Shown in pieces: positions 32,391-44,300 of a stretch of DNA of 64,000 nucleotides (position 1 is the first letter of the stretch; every line of letters begins with the position of its first letter). Where the stretch lies: contig NC_045140.1 in assembly GCF_008831285.2 (NCBI RefSeq), positions 25,066,131 through 25,130,130 on the forward strand. The letters are read 5' to 3'. The stretch comes from Nymphaea colorata (taxonomy: Eukaryota > Streptophyta > Magnoliopsida > Nymphaeales > Nymphaeaceae). Under the pieces are notes generated by a model that had not been told where the DNA came from, did no database searches, and worked only from the letters and a program-made list of their open reading frames with translations. The translations under genes were made by a program, and so were the position numbers.

Positions 32391-34086
32391 GCTCCTCCTA
32401 AATATGTAAAAAATTTGGGGCAGTTAAATGCAATAACAAAACACTGAGGGGTATAATGGAGTGATAGACTTTCAACTGGATCCAAAATAAATCAGACTCC
32501 TGTTTCTTCAGCGCGTACCATATTGGATTCATTTGCTTGGACCAAGTCTTGATCATTAGAGTCTAAACATCGTGCTTATTTTTTCTATAATGTTTACTTT
32601 AAAAAAGACCATCCTCAAGGTCATATAATTTATGTCTCTAAGGTTTACATAACCGCTCCATCCTCAAGGATTTTTGCTCTAACTGGAGTGAGGTAGACTC
32701 AAATAAGTGATGGTCTCGTCGTGTCACTGCCCTAAACTCCACGAATGACGAAAATATGAACCACTGACAATGCAAAGGTGGAGAAAAGAGCCTCTCCACC
32801 AAAATGGAAAAGGAAGACTCTGGAATTCAAAGCAAATTATTTTCCCAAATAATTTTAACCATTCAAGTGTAATTAGTGCTTGTTTTTGCTTTCACTAATT
32901 GGGGTTCCCCTGACATCATGAATAACCACGTCCGCTTTTGACGAGGTGAAGCGGAACCACACACAGACCGCCTGGAGGCGTCAACAGGAGCCCGGTCAGC
33001 CCTCAGGTGGACTCTCTCTCTCTCTGAGGCTGCCAGTTTGATGGCTGGCTAGGCGAGCCACCAGGCAGGCGAAAATAGCATTCCGATGCAACTCTGCTGG
33101 GGAACTGCACCTAATATTATTAACAAAGTCGAGGAACCTGTACAGGAAGAACAGAACAAGGACTGACAGCCGACAAAATCGGCATAGCAAGAAGAGCACC
33201 GTCAAGTGCAGCTAAAGCTGAGCATTCAATCGCTACATATAACCAAGCCCCCCATCTAAATTCTCTAATTCTGTCCCTGGGTGCAAGACCCCGTTCACAA
33301 GTATTTTTCAAAAGTCTTTCACAGATTGTAAGAGAAAACTGCAAATAGCGCAAGTCTTAACTCTATCCTTCTGCTGCCTGAGCTTCTTCTTGTCCCTGGA
33401 AAGGTTGGAAATCAAGGATCACTGACAAGGTTGTCCTTCTTGAAGGTCTCCTCGTCAGCTAAACAAACATATGTCAAAATAAGTAAATTGTAAATTATCT
33501 GTCGTAGATCTGTTGCTGGAGCTTACCAGGAAATGTCAGAATGCTCACCAACACTTGTCAAAATCCACACCGACCGGCAAGGGTGACCCCCTGACAGCAC
33601 TCAAAAATCTCCCCAACCTCATGAAGCAAATTATTAGAATCTTCTAAAATTCTATGAGAATTGGCAGGCAAACCAAGACGAACATCAGAACAGGAAAAGA
33701 CAATGAAAGGACGTGCAAAAAAATTAGGCAAAATGCTAAAGGGGTGCAAAGAACACAGATGCATGCACACGCTCACAGACACATATCCCACATATAAGAG
33801 AGAGAAGATCAGGAAGTGGATCAATCGCTGATTGATACATGGCATTTTAGTGAAATCCAGTCTAAATTAGGCAAAAAAATAGTAACAAATACTTAAATTT
33901 ACAGATGCATTTACATATAGGATTGCATAGGCAACCAGAAAGTAGTCAACACTAGCTCGCCTGAACTTGCAGAAGCAACCAAACCATGGCTACCGCCCCA
34001 AGTCACTTCCATGTTACGGCAATTGCAGTCGTTACTGAATTGCAGTTGATACTGAATGCCACATGCTGGAGAAGCCTCGCGATTCA
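32391..34086. other. region 3' of the CBP60 gene
   Basis: Presumably includes the CBP60 3'-UTR next to 34086. There is a short CT-rich microsatellite at 33012-33023. No other gene is supported; ORFs here are under 100 codons without motifs. Confidence 0.45.
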
Positions 34087-35375
34087 TCAGGAATCATCCA
34101 ATTCAACAATTTTTGCTCGCTTCTCGGCTGCAATCTTTCTAATAAAGATACCCCAACGCAAAGCTGCTCTGAGCTTCAGCCACCCTACTACAGCTTTGCC
34201 TGATGACCGGGTGTGGTTCTGACTGAAGCCATAGTTCTGTGCTGGTGTTTGAATGTATGTAGAATAAGGGTCATCCGACATATTCATGCCACCTCCTCCC
34301 ATGCTGAAGAGCCGGAGCAGTTGTTGCATGTCTTCACTCTCAAGCATTTCTGAGCTTCTCACTCGGATCTCCTCTTCAGGAAAGAAATCCTGGTCCCTTT
34401 GGCGAGGCCACTCATCAAGTGAGCTCATAGTTCCTGCTTGTAAGGGTGTCCCGATAGATTCAAAACCCATAGCAGACTGCGGAGGTCCCAAGGCCAATCC
34501 AACTAAGGAACCAGTTTGGACGCCTTCAGCCTGGTGGGAAGAACTCATAAGTTGGTTTGCAGCAGAATATGCAGCAGTGTCAATCTGGAAGTTATTAGCA
34601 ATTAGCGGCTGGGACATGGTTGAGTAGTGAGCTGATGGATTGCCACTGTACCCAGATGTACTTGCATCTCCTACAAAAAGACAAGTGAATTCGATAATCA
34701 TCAAAATTTTTGACATGGAAATCATCCCCTAGAAAAGTACAGTGAGTCTTTCTTTTTCTGAGAGCAAAAGGCAGCATGCAAGAGAGAGAAGGGTAGGGAT
34801 GTTTGGTCATATGTATATGCAAAGCATCCAACTGAATCACAAAATAGAAGAGAGATGCACCGGAGTCAGTCAAACACTACTACGCAATGGTATAAAAATG
34901 AATTTAAATCTAAAAGCCATCTCTAAAGTGAGCAAACACTTGAAGCCACTCTAAAGGCGTTAAATGCAAAGCCAATGCATGAAAAATGAAAGAATCAGTT
35001 CCTCAATGACTTTCACATGTCAAAAGATCACGACCATTTGACAAGGAACCACCAAATGAAGTTAAAGAAAAACGCATGACTCAATGAAACAACACACTTT
35101 ACATTGAGCACATGCACAACGGATTTTAATCTAAAATTCATCCTTCAGCAACTACCAGGATGAGCAACACGATCAGCAAGTTAAGCTGTTCTGAAGCATT
35201 GTATGCAGAGGCCAGTTAAAGAACAAGGAACCTCCAAAAAGGATTTCCCTTCAAAAATCAAAGGTCATTGAGCATTTTATGAAAGGAAAATCAAGTAACA
35301 GCATGTCCAACTAATACTCCAAAGTTCACTAACAACGTCAAATAAAAAAAATCCAAGTTTGCATGTGCTTTTGGG

Positions 35376-35418
<43 letters not shown>

Positions 35419-38400
35419 CTAACACAGGTTCCAGGATGCATGACATTCTGTCCAGAATTAGCTGTAATGGGCATTTGCTGCATAGACGTTTGCTGATCAA
35501 GCACCAGGTATTCAGAATTAGCAGTTCGACTATCTGACCGAGTAGTAATCATCTTTTTGTTCTGTCTAAAGTTCAGCAGTGCTTTCCCATCATATTCTAT
35601 TACACGTGTCCAATTATCATACGCTTTTGTCACCAATGTATCCACATATACCTGCCATCCAGGAATCAAACTACTCAGTATATGATTAAAAGTTCAAGCC
35701 AATTAATACATTTAGGGCTTATTTGCATAACACTCCAAACAAGGTTTTGACAGCAAAACCAGGTTTCGTCTCCAGAACCAACTTTTTGGAGTGTCTTGGG
35801 TGCCATCAAAATTAGGTTGACTCAGTTTTGACAAAACTTGGCTTTGTAAAAGGGAATGAAAAACCTGACCCAACCCTCTTGAGGTTACTCACCAAAATCC
35901 AAGTTTTGGGTGTGTCACACAAATAAATAAACCAAGTTTTTAGAACTCATTAAGAAACTTTCATAAAACCAAATTTTCACAAAACAAAACGAGTTTAAAT
36001 GAGGGTGACATCCAAACCCTCCCTTAGATTTCTCTTCATGAGCATAAATCTTTTTCATATCACACAACATAAGCTTTGAGAGCATCTACATATTTGTCTT
36101 GCTCCATGCAAAATATGTACATTGTTTATGACCTCAAGTGCAGGTGGAGGGTGCGGAACAAAAAATTGACCTAAGACATTGAATTAAGATTTGTTGACAG
36201 ATTTGCTCAGCCGTTTTGGTTCATTAGCAAACAAATTCAGAAAATGATGGAGATTGAGAGTGGGAGCCTTTTTGGCATTTCAAATATCTATAACTATTTT
36301 ACCTCAAAAAGGGACTCATCTGGAAAAAATGCATTAAGCTTTGACAACATATCTTTGGTTTTCTTTTTTTCTTTTTTTGGTGCATGGGTATTTAGCATGA
36401 TATCGTGACAAAAAGCATGTGTTCCTTTTTGCTGTTGAGCAATCTAAAAATTCTGACGAATTGCTTCATGACATCTAACAGTTACATTTCAGGTGCTGAC
36501 CTTCTGTTCATCAGAGAGGGACTCTGCTGAATAGTATTGTTCACCAGAAATAAGACCATACAATTCATAAATGTTGTTGAAAACCACTCCAATGCTCTGT
36601 GAATCATCAGTATAGTACACATAAAGCTTTCCACTAAGCAGACAAGTTTTTGCATGCTCCACTGTAATTTCCCACATCTTATTGGACATACCACTTCCAA
36701 GGATCTATAAGGGCAAAAGAAGAAAATGGATCAGCATAAGAAAATTATATTCTCATGTAAGATCAAATAACCTTCACACCATACATTCCGCAGTCTTTGT
36801 GGATCCCTTGCAACAAGCCGCAGGAAGTCCTCAACTGTAAAAATTCCCGCTTTAGTCAATTTCTTATGAAATGAACCATCCTTTCCTATTTTCTCCAGTC
36901 TCCAAACCTCATCGTTAAATGCTGGTGGATAATGCTTCTTGTACACTGTCACAAATAAAAGTGCAACTTTAGTATAACACTAAGGAAATTATTAAATCTT
37001 CTACCTAGGCAACAGGACAAACCAATCAAATTGCCTGAGCCACATCCAGATAATGAAACAAATATATATAATCTAAAATTAAAAGTCTAATACATACATT
37101 CCCCTCTATGGTCCTTAACCGTAAATGCCTCTGTTTTGGCTTCACGGATACGAATTCCCTCACAGTAGCCAGAAGCAACCTTGAGACCAAGCCTGAATTT
37201 CCTACTACGTATCCAGCTTGAGTTATCTGTAAATGTAAGCTCTCCAAGCGTGCCAACTCCTTCTTTCAAAGTCACCTGCAAATCTCCAGTCAGAAGTGGC
37301 CTCTTACCTTCACGTTCCTTTACAACATGGCTTTCAAACTCTTCTTCGGTCCAGTCATCATCATTTTCATTGTTGAAGTCCCCTTCAAGCACAACAATAT
37401 CTAGCTTGATAGATGATTCTGGGCCTGATGTTACAACTTGACCTGTTACTGCATCCATTAACACCACATGGACTGCTGAGCCTTGCTCCCCTTCGACCTT
37501 TCCCCCAGTGAAAAGCGGTAGAGATAGCGTTGAGCGAAAGTGTAACTGCAGGTTTTGTCCACTTGGTCCTTCTATCTGCTTTGGTGTGGGCCTGCATTTT
37601 CCCAGTATTATTCATAAGTGTGGTGTGTGATACACATACCCAGAGAGCAGTATAAAGAAAAGGAATTATTTTTTTCCTAATATTGAGTGTCATCATTTTT
37701 TCCCTGCCTTTTTCAATAGATAGAAAGAAGAGTGCAACGGTAAAAGCATGAAACATGCATAACAGATACTGGTTTTTGCTATAATAACATAATACCCCCG
37801 CCTAAGCTGAGTACAACAGCCAATTCAGGCCATAGTTTGGAATATTGATCCAAGGATTATAGGTTTATTCTTGAATCAAAATTCCGGAATTGTAATTTTA
37901 CCCTAAGAGGTGAAATTATGATTTCAGCATTTTAGAATTTTTTCATCTCTTTAGGACACATATCATCAATTATTTCAGAATTTTAATTATTGTTTTATCA
38001 AACATGTCAAATTCAGTTCTGGAATCAAAATTCCAAACTATCAAACACAAAGAGAAACTAGAACCGGAATTTTTCATTCCAATTCCAATTTGAGGTGGAA
38101 TTTTATTTATAGAATTTTAATTCTAGAATCAAAATTCAAGGCTGTCAAACACGCCCATACAGTATATACTTTCCCATATACGAATATGTATCACACTAAT
38201 AACTTGTCTAAGACCCCAATAGCATTCTATTCAAATATATCAGAACAGAAAAAACATTGACTTGAAGAAGCATCTGTACAAGCACATACAATCCATCTTC
38301 AGTTTACAAAATGGTCATGATCCATCCATGTTAGATCATTTCCTCTGGTAGACTTCGAAGAGTCCAAAGAACAAATCATGTTCTGAACTACCAGAATTAG

Positions 38401-38499
38401 AACAACACAATGCAAATGGCAATCTCACATGGATGCAGTATGCGACATTTTTCCAAAAAACTTGTTTGCAGGTGCAACAAGCAGACGTGTGCATGCATA

Positions 38500-38546
<47 letters not shown>

Positions 38547-41500
38547 GTGAGTAATGCATGCATTTTGTGAGAGTGAGAGAGAGAAAGTTAAAACTAAAAA
38601 CATATATATTTGTGCAAATTGTAAAATAAGTCTCTTATGTAAATTGTCATGTTAAAAGAATGCAAAAAGTTGGAAGGCAACTTTTCATAAACTGTAAATA
38701 AGTCTCTCCTTCAAATCATAATAAAAGAAAAGTTTAAAACAAAAAACTTTAAGTCCCCAATACATAAAAGCCTAGCATCTTTTCTTCTTTTTCCTCCTTC
38801 CACCCATGACCAGCCACTGCCTCTCCTCCTGCAGCAGCCATGTAAGTTCCTTCTCTTTCCTACTCTTCACCTCCTCCTTTGATCGTTTACTCCCCCTTTC
38901 TTCTCCTCCTCCTCCTCTTCCTCTTTTGCTTAGTCTTAGGGCTGCATACAGGCTGGGTTCAGGCTGGTCCGGCCTGTCAGAACCTACCAACCCTGAGACT
39001 GCCAGACTGAACCCGATCCAAGCTCGACCCAGTCCTAAAACTAAGTGGGCTGACAGCAACTCGGTCAGGAGTATGTCAGTTTCCTGACTCAGCCCAGCTT
39101 GGCCCAGTTGATAATTGTTATTTGTTAACATCGTATTATCATTACATTATTTTTTTAATAAAAATTTTATACTAATCAGGCTTAATCGGGAAACCCAGGC
39201 TGAAGTCAAAGAATGTATCTCAAAGAATGAATCTGCAACCGATTAGTCCAGGTTGGTTCTTGCATCGATAAGTGAATTCTGTTTTTTGGTGTTACAAAGC
39301 AAGCTTGGGTCAGGCCATAGCACGTTGATCCCAAAACAAGCCGTATACGGGTAATTTACTACCTTAATGCTGCTGCCTTTTCATCCATGTGACATAGCCA
39401 AATGGTAGTTATCCCTGATGCTGGAAAATCAGAAATCGAGTCAAGTCAGCTAGGCTGCCGATTGAATGAATTGGCCAATACAGTAATTCAATTTAATCCA
39501 GCATTATCAATAATGCTGTCAATTGGAGTGTATCAGATGACATATATAGTGTCAGCCCCCTGCTGAAACAGGTTTTATTTTTTTATTTTTTCATTTTCTC
39601 ATTCAATTTAAATTATTTTTAATTATTTTTAAAAACTATAAAATAAAAATAGGCTGATACAGACCAATACATAGTGATATGTATTGGCAGACATGCCATA
39701 TCAGTGACCAAACCAATACAAGGCCGATGCCACTTTCTACAGCATTGGTTGAAGCCTTCAATCAGTTATAAAACTGGAAATTTTATTATTAGATATTGTA
39801 AATATAAAATAAATGGAAATTTTATTATTATATACTATAAAAACAAAAGAAAACATAAATATATAATCATTAAAAAAGAAAGGACTTTAAAAATATTTTT
39901 TCATAATAAAAAATGAATAATATATGACAAGTGACACCCTTGCATTGGGCAATGAATCAAATTGATTTGCCACCAATTCGACTCAGATTGGCTGATCAGT
40001 GTGGTTCAGAGTCTTCAGACTGACTTTGCAACACTGATTATTTCTATTTTATAAGAAACAGACACTTCAACAAAACAGAAGAAGTGAAGAACATACAAGC
40101 TGCACAAGATCAATGACACGAAATAAGAAAAAGGTGCACATTTTTTTAACTTGATGTTTACTAAACAAAACAGGCGTATACCTTCCACCGATCCTGGCAG
40201 GGCCCAGTTTTGCTAAAGCACGTTCCACTTCTTCACTAACCTGCTTCCACAGAGAGAGAAAATAATCACACAAACATGATCATGTCGATCAGATGCTAAA
40301 GGATAGTCTATACTGTCATCTATTAAGACCAAGTCATTTGACCAATAAAAGAGTGTTTGACAGGAAAAAAAAGGTAAAAACTAAAAGAAGAAAAATGCAC
40401 ACAATAAAACATCATCAATCACTTTCAAGAATTAAGATTGCACAAGAAAAAGGGTTTGTCAGAAAATATATGTGATAAAAAATTCAACCCCACCAAAGGG
40501 CCTTGATTAGAGCTGTCAGACAACTCAATGCAAGGAGTTGATATCTAAAAATGATGAATGTTGCATCCCGTTGCTTTTACAACGAATTAGCAATGCAGAA
40601 GCGACGAGTCAACCTAACCTAGCAAAGACTTTCAAGGGAAGCTGCTAGGACTTCCATTGGTTACAGAACCATTAGTTCTTACAAGTGCAAGTTCAGGCCC
40701 TGAGAAAAAGACCAGGAGAAGAAAACCAGAGGCTCTAAATCTGCTCAAGAAGATAGTATGTGACTCAAAACATTTTTAAACTGTGGTCATTCATTTCATT
40801 ACACAGTTTCCACAAAGATTATTTTTAAAAATATATCCACAATAGATATTCTTGTTGTTTTCAGCCACTCCAGTTAACTTTTTGACCAAAAGCCACCATC
40901 TGCCAGTTTATATTATTCTTCTTTTATTTTAAAGTTGTTACTGTAAAGCTATTTTTCTGCAATTTTTTCATATGTCCCACAAGCAAGACAACTATCAGTT
41001 TAAAATCCAGCTTTACAACTTTTCTTCATCATATCTTCTGGCTATAATGGCATCATGGCAAACTCATACACCATAATCCTGCAGACATTTAACTGACAAA
41101 ATCTGACAGCTACTGCAAGTTGCAACATTTAATAAGCAGACAAAAGAATTGAGTAATTCATTATAAGCCATCCTCATTTTCCTAATGAACCTTAATAGCT
41201 TGTCCCAGTACAATAAGTGAGCAACAAGCATACTGTGTACCCTTCCAAAGCTGAATAACCAGAATGGGTTATTGAACCTTTTATAGCAAAATGTAAACAA
41301 TGTATTCCAGCTTTATCTCCTCTTTGGATGACACGCACAAAAAACCAGGTATAGAACTCACTTTAGTGTGACACCATGTTTAAGAGAAAAATGTCCCTGT
41401 GTCTAACCAGATTTTCCTTCTAACTTGGTAACCAAATCAAGATGGGTTCAGATACCTCTCTTTGAAGCCCCCATTACCTGCCACCATTGGTGGGGACACA

Positions 41501-43972
41501 ATGGGGATTCCACACAATTGGCTGTAGCATGGTTAGACTGGCACAGACTAGGACAGACAGCCAATCCTGCCATTTTCTTGCAAACTGCTGACCAGAAACG
41601 GCTTTGAGGAAATATGCAAAAAAGTGTTCCCTTTACAATTTGCCATCCCTTTCAAGCCATTTACCTGCAAAGAAATGAGCAGTCCAGGGTACCCTAGGCG
41701 GCTCGACCAAGCCCAACCCCCCACTCCCATACCGACCAGCATCCACGAAATTGGCCTTTTATGGAAAAAAAAAAAAAACAGTTCTTAAGGTTTTGTGCTC
41801 CATTCAACTTCTCTGCTGCACAGCAGCCACGAGTGGGCTCATTGGACCTTCTACTTTTCCTTTTTTGGTTTATGCATTCCTGCAGTTTTCAAAACTACCT
41901 ACCAGAGCAGCACCACATTTCTCAGCCAGATTTTTGGCATACCTCCTTTACCAAAAACCTTGTTTCTGTGCAAAAGTTGGCAACAAAGCAAGGTTTCAGC
42001 CTCGTATCATCCAAACCAGCCCAAATATGACAAAATGTGCAATCAAAAAAATTTAGAAATAGATAGTAATCAAGCTATGAAGCAAAAGGCCATAAAGCAT
42101 TAACTTTCTGCCAGGCAAATGGCAAGAAATACTGAAATGCTTCTCTTTAATGGCATTATCTACATTTCAGTGTAGTCCTATGTTTGTTATAGATATATAA
42201 ATTATTCACATGTCATCCACAACCACATTTTAGGTTGGGTTAGTGGGGTAGGGGGGAAACTACGTTATCATAAACAATGTGACACCAAACATATCAAATA
42301 GACAAAGACTACAAAATCTTTGCACCGATACACCTTCAAAACAATGGAAAAATGCAAAGAACTAGGCTTTTGACAAAGACGTATTCACAGAATAAACAGT
42401 CCTCATTTTATAGCCAGGTAGAACCATTCAGTCAGCAAAAACAAATATTGTGATGCAGCTACTGTGACATAACAAGATTGAATTTTGTATGCTAGGATTT
42501 GCAGAAGAAGCTAAAAATTGCTTATCTGCTACAGCCGGTAACTGTGTAGGGATTAGATTACATATGGTAAAATCTCCTCATGCCACACTCACAATTAACA
42601 CAAGAAATAGTTGAAGACCTGTCCATCAAATTTAGCAATATATCAAAGTTCAAACAGGTACATGCTTCCTATCTTGGCATGGATGATCAAATTAAAACAC
42701 AAAGTTTAACTTACAACTCTACGAAGAATAGGCTCCAAAGATGAGCAAAGTTTCTGTAAGCTGTCCACCTTCAGAGCTTCCACTATAACGCTGCAAATAG
42801 CAATGTATGAACAATAAGCAACTGCTGAAGAGAGCGGCCTAAGAAAAGGAAATTCCCACTACACTTAAATGGGCAAGAAATCCTTGTGATGCAAAGCATT
42901 ACATAGCCAAACAAGGAATGAGAGATGTGATACTGGTTTCCAAACAGGTTCACCAAACAAGGAATGTGTGATGTGATACTTGTTCTCCAAACTGGTCACC
43001 TTTGTTATGAAGTATGAATTAAAACTGGACGAAAATAGCGACAAATTAAGGATTCCAAAAAAAAAAAAGACACTTACAACAGAATGCAGTAGAAAGATTA
43101 TGCAAACAACAAAGGAAACAATGGATGCATAATCAAAAGAACTGAGAAAATGAAATCAAACAAGACTTAGAGAAAGAGGTCCTATATGTGGAAGAGAAGA
43201 ACACAATACAAACGAAAAATATGCACCATAAGATCTCATTTCTTGACAAAATAATAAATAAATGCTAGAAGGAGAAGCATCAAAACTAGCAACACAAGGA
43301 ACCAAAATTTGTAAATGGGAACAAAGATTAAAGATGGAACATTAAGATATAATGGATTATTTTCTTAACCATCTTCCTGATTTCCAGCTCAGCATATCGA
43401 CCACATACGCAGAAACAATAAATAATTTACAAAAAAAAAAAAAAAACCGCTCCATCAATAGAAACCACCTATTCCTCACTTCAATAAAAAGAAGGAGAAA
43501 AACACCATAAGGTCGAAACACAACTAGAACCCCAAAGCATCTTTCCCATATCCAGAAAACGTAGCTCAAAGAGTATTTGCCACCCAAATTCTCGTCGACC
43601 GAACAAGCTCTCAAGTCACTCTAAGCTCTCAATTCACTAAAGACTCTTTAACAAAACAACTCCAAACAGGAGGGGAAGAACCCTAACCACAATAGAGAGA
43701 AATCATCTTCAACACAAAGAAATTCCAGAAGCAAGAACAAAAAGGAAGCGAAAAAGAAGACGACGACAACAACGATGATGACCATGATCCGGACTAAAAT
43801 GATGACAAGCGATTAGAGCAGACCTGGCGAGAGCGGGGACTTTTTGCCGCTTCTCCTCTGGCGGCCGCGCCTCGCCCTCCGCCACCGTCCCCGCCGCGGG
43901 CTCCAACGCCCTCTTTTCCCTCCTCATTGAGCTCGATCTCTCCATCACACGTGTTGGCAGCTGTCTCTGCAT
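34087..43972 (-). CDS. CBP60-family calmodulin-binding transcription regulator (653 aa, 8 exons)
   Basis: CBP60 proteins are plant DNA-binding, calmodulin-regulated nuclear factors of the immunity/salicylate network. Coding exons: 43972-43824, 42790-42715, 40240-40182, 37591-37098, 36945-36785, 36704-36501, 35651-35417 and 34670-34087. All have GT-AG borders and keep phase. The N-terminus [20 protein letters not shown] is CBP60-like. Next come [119 protein letters not shown] and [20 protein letters not shown], the conserved DNA-binding core. The last 35 residues hold [22 protein letters not shown], the C-terminal calmodulin-binding helix of the CBP60A-F type; CBP60g, by contrast, binds calmodulin at its N-terminus, and SARD1 lacks the site. 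Introns of 0.08-2.6 kb carry MITEs. The exact orthologue (B/C/D/F) is not assigned. Confidence 0.95.
35378..35415. repeat. (GA)n microsatellite touching the intron 7 donor site
   Basis: Thirty-eight bp of GA in plus sense. On the gene's strand the intron starts GTCTCTCTCTCT..., so the donor GT runs straight into a pyrimidine repeat. Confidence 0.95.
35715..36023. mobile_element. Tourist-like MITE in CBP60 intron 6
   Basis: Flanked by TTA on both sides (35712-35714 and 36024-36026). The ends read GGGCTTATTTGCATAAC and, in reverse, GGGAGGGTTTGGATGTCA. TTA target duplication and G-rich TIRs fit PIF/Harbinger-derived MITEs. The interior is full of AAACCAAGTTTT-type short inverted motifs shared with the element at 58345-58683. 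Confidence 0.65.
37830..38160. mobile_element. MITE-like element in CBP60 intron 3
   Basis: A self-complementary segment rich in GAATTTTGATTC/GAATCAAAATTC motifs. Its right end, GGCTGTCAAACACGCCCATA, is GGGCGTGTTTGACAGCC in reverse. Similar to 48429-48637. Limits are approximate. Confidence 0.5.
38507..38544. repeat. (AT)n microsatellite in CBP60 intron 3
   Basis: Thirty-eight bp of alternating AT, followed nearby by a GAGAGAGA tract. Confidence 0.95.
38760..40030. other. repeat-like insertion in CBP60 intron 3
   Basis: CT-rich stretch (38800-38930) followed by sequence with GGCT-rich phrases such as CAGGCTGGTCCGGCCTGTCA and AT-rich sequence. It is unlike the surrounding intron and looks like a decayed mobile element; the type is not determined. 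Confidence 0.3.
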
Positions 43973-44300
43973 TTTCCTCCCCCACCTTTTCCTCAGTCAA
44001 TCAACAGACAGCCAATCCCCAACCCCTGAGATCCAGATCCCAACCTCAGCAGACTCAAAAGGAATCCCCCCAAAACCGGAAAAGGGGAAAATCGGGATCC
44101 CAGAAACTTCAAGTCTACAGCCGGCCGAGTAAGATCCAAACGGTGAACTTTCTCCCAGAGCAGGAGAAAAAACCTCAACCAGAACTCCAGGTTCGAACTT
44201 CGGTGAGGAAAGAAGATGTAATCAGATTCTGCTCCCGGAATAACCGGAAATTATTTCGGAAAGCGAGAAAGAACAGTCAGACAGAGAGAGAGAAGCTATG
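43973..44300 (-). promoter_or_regulatory. probable 5' leader/promoter-proximal region of CBP60
   Basis: GC-richer than the flanks, with CTCTCTCTC-type pyrimidine runs on the gene strand (GAGAGAGAG near 44283-44291), as is common near plant transcription starts. No clear TATA box is seen, and the limits are inferred. Confidence 0.35.
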
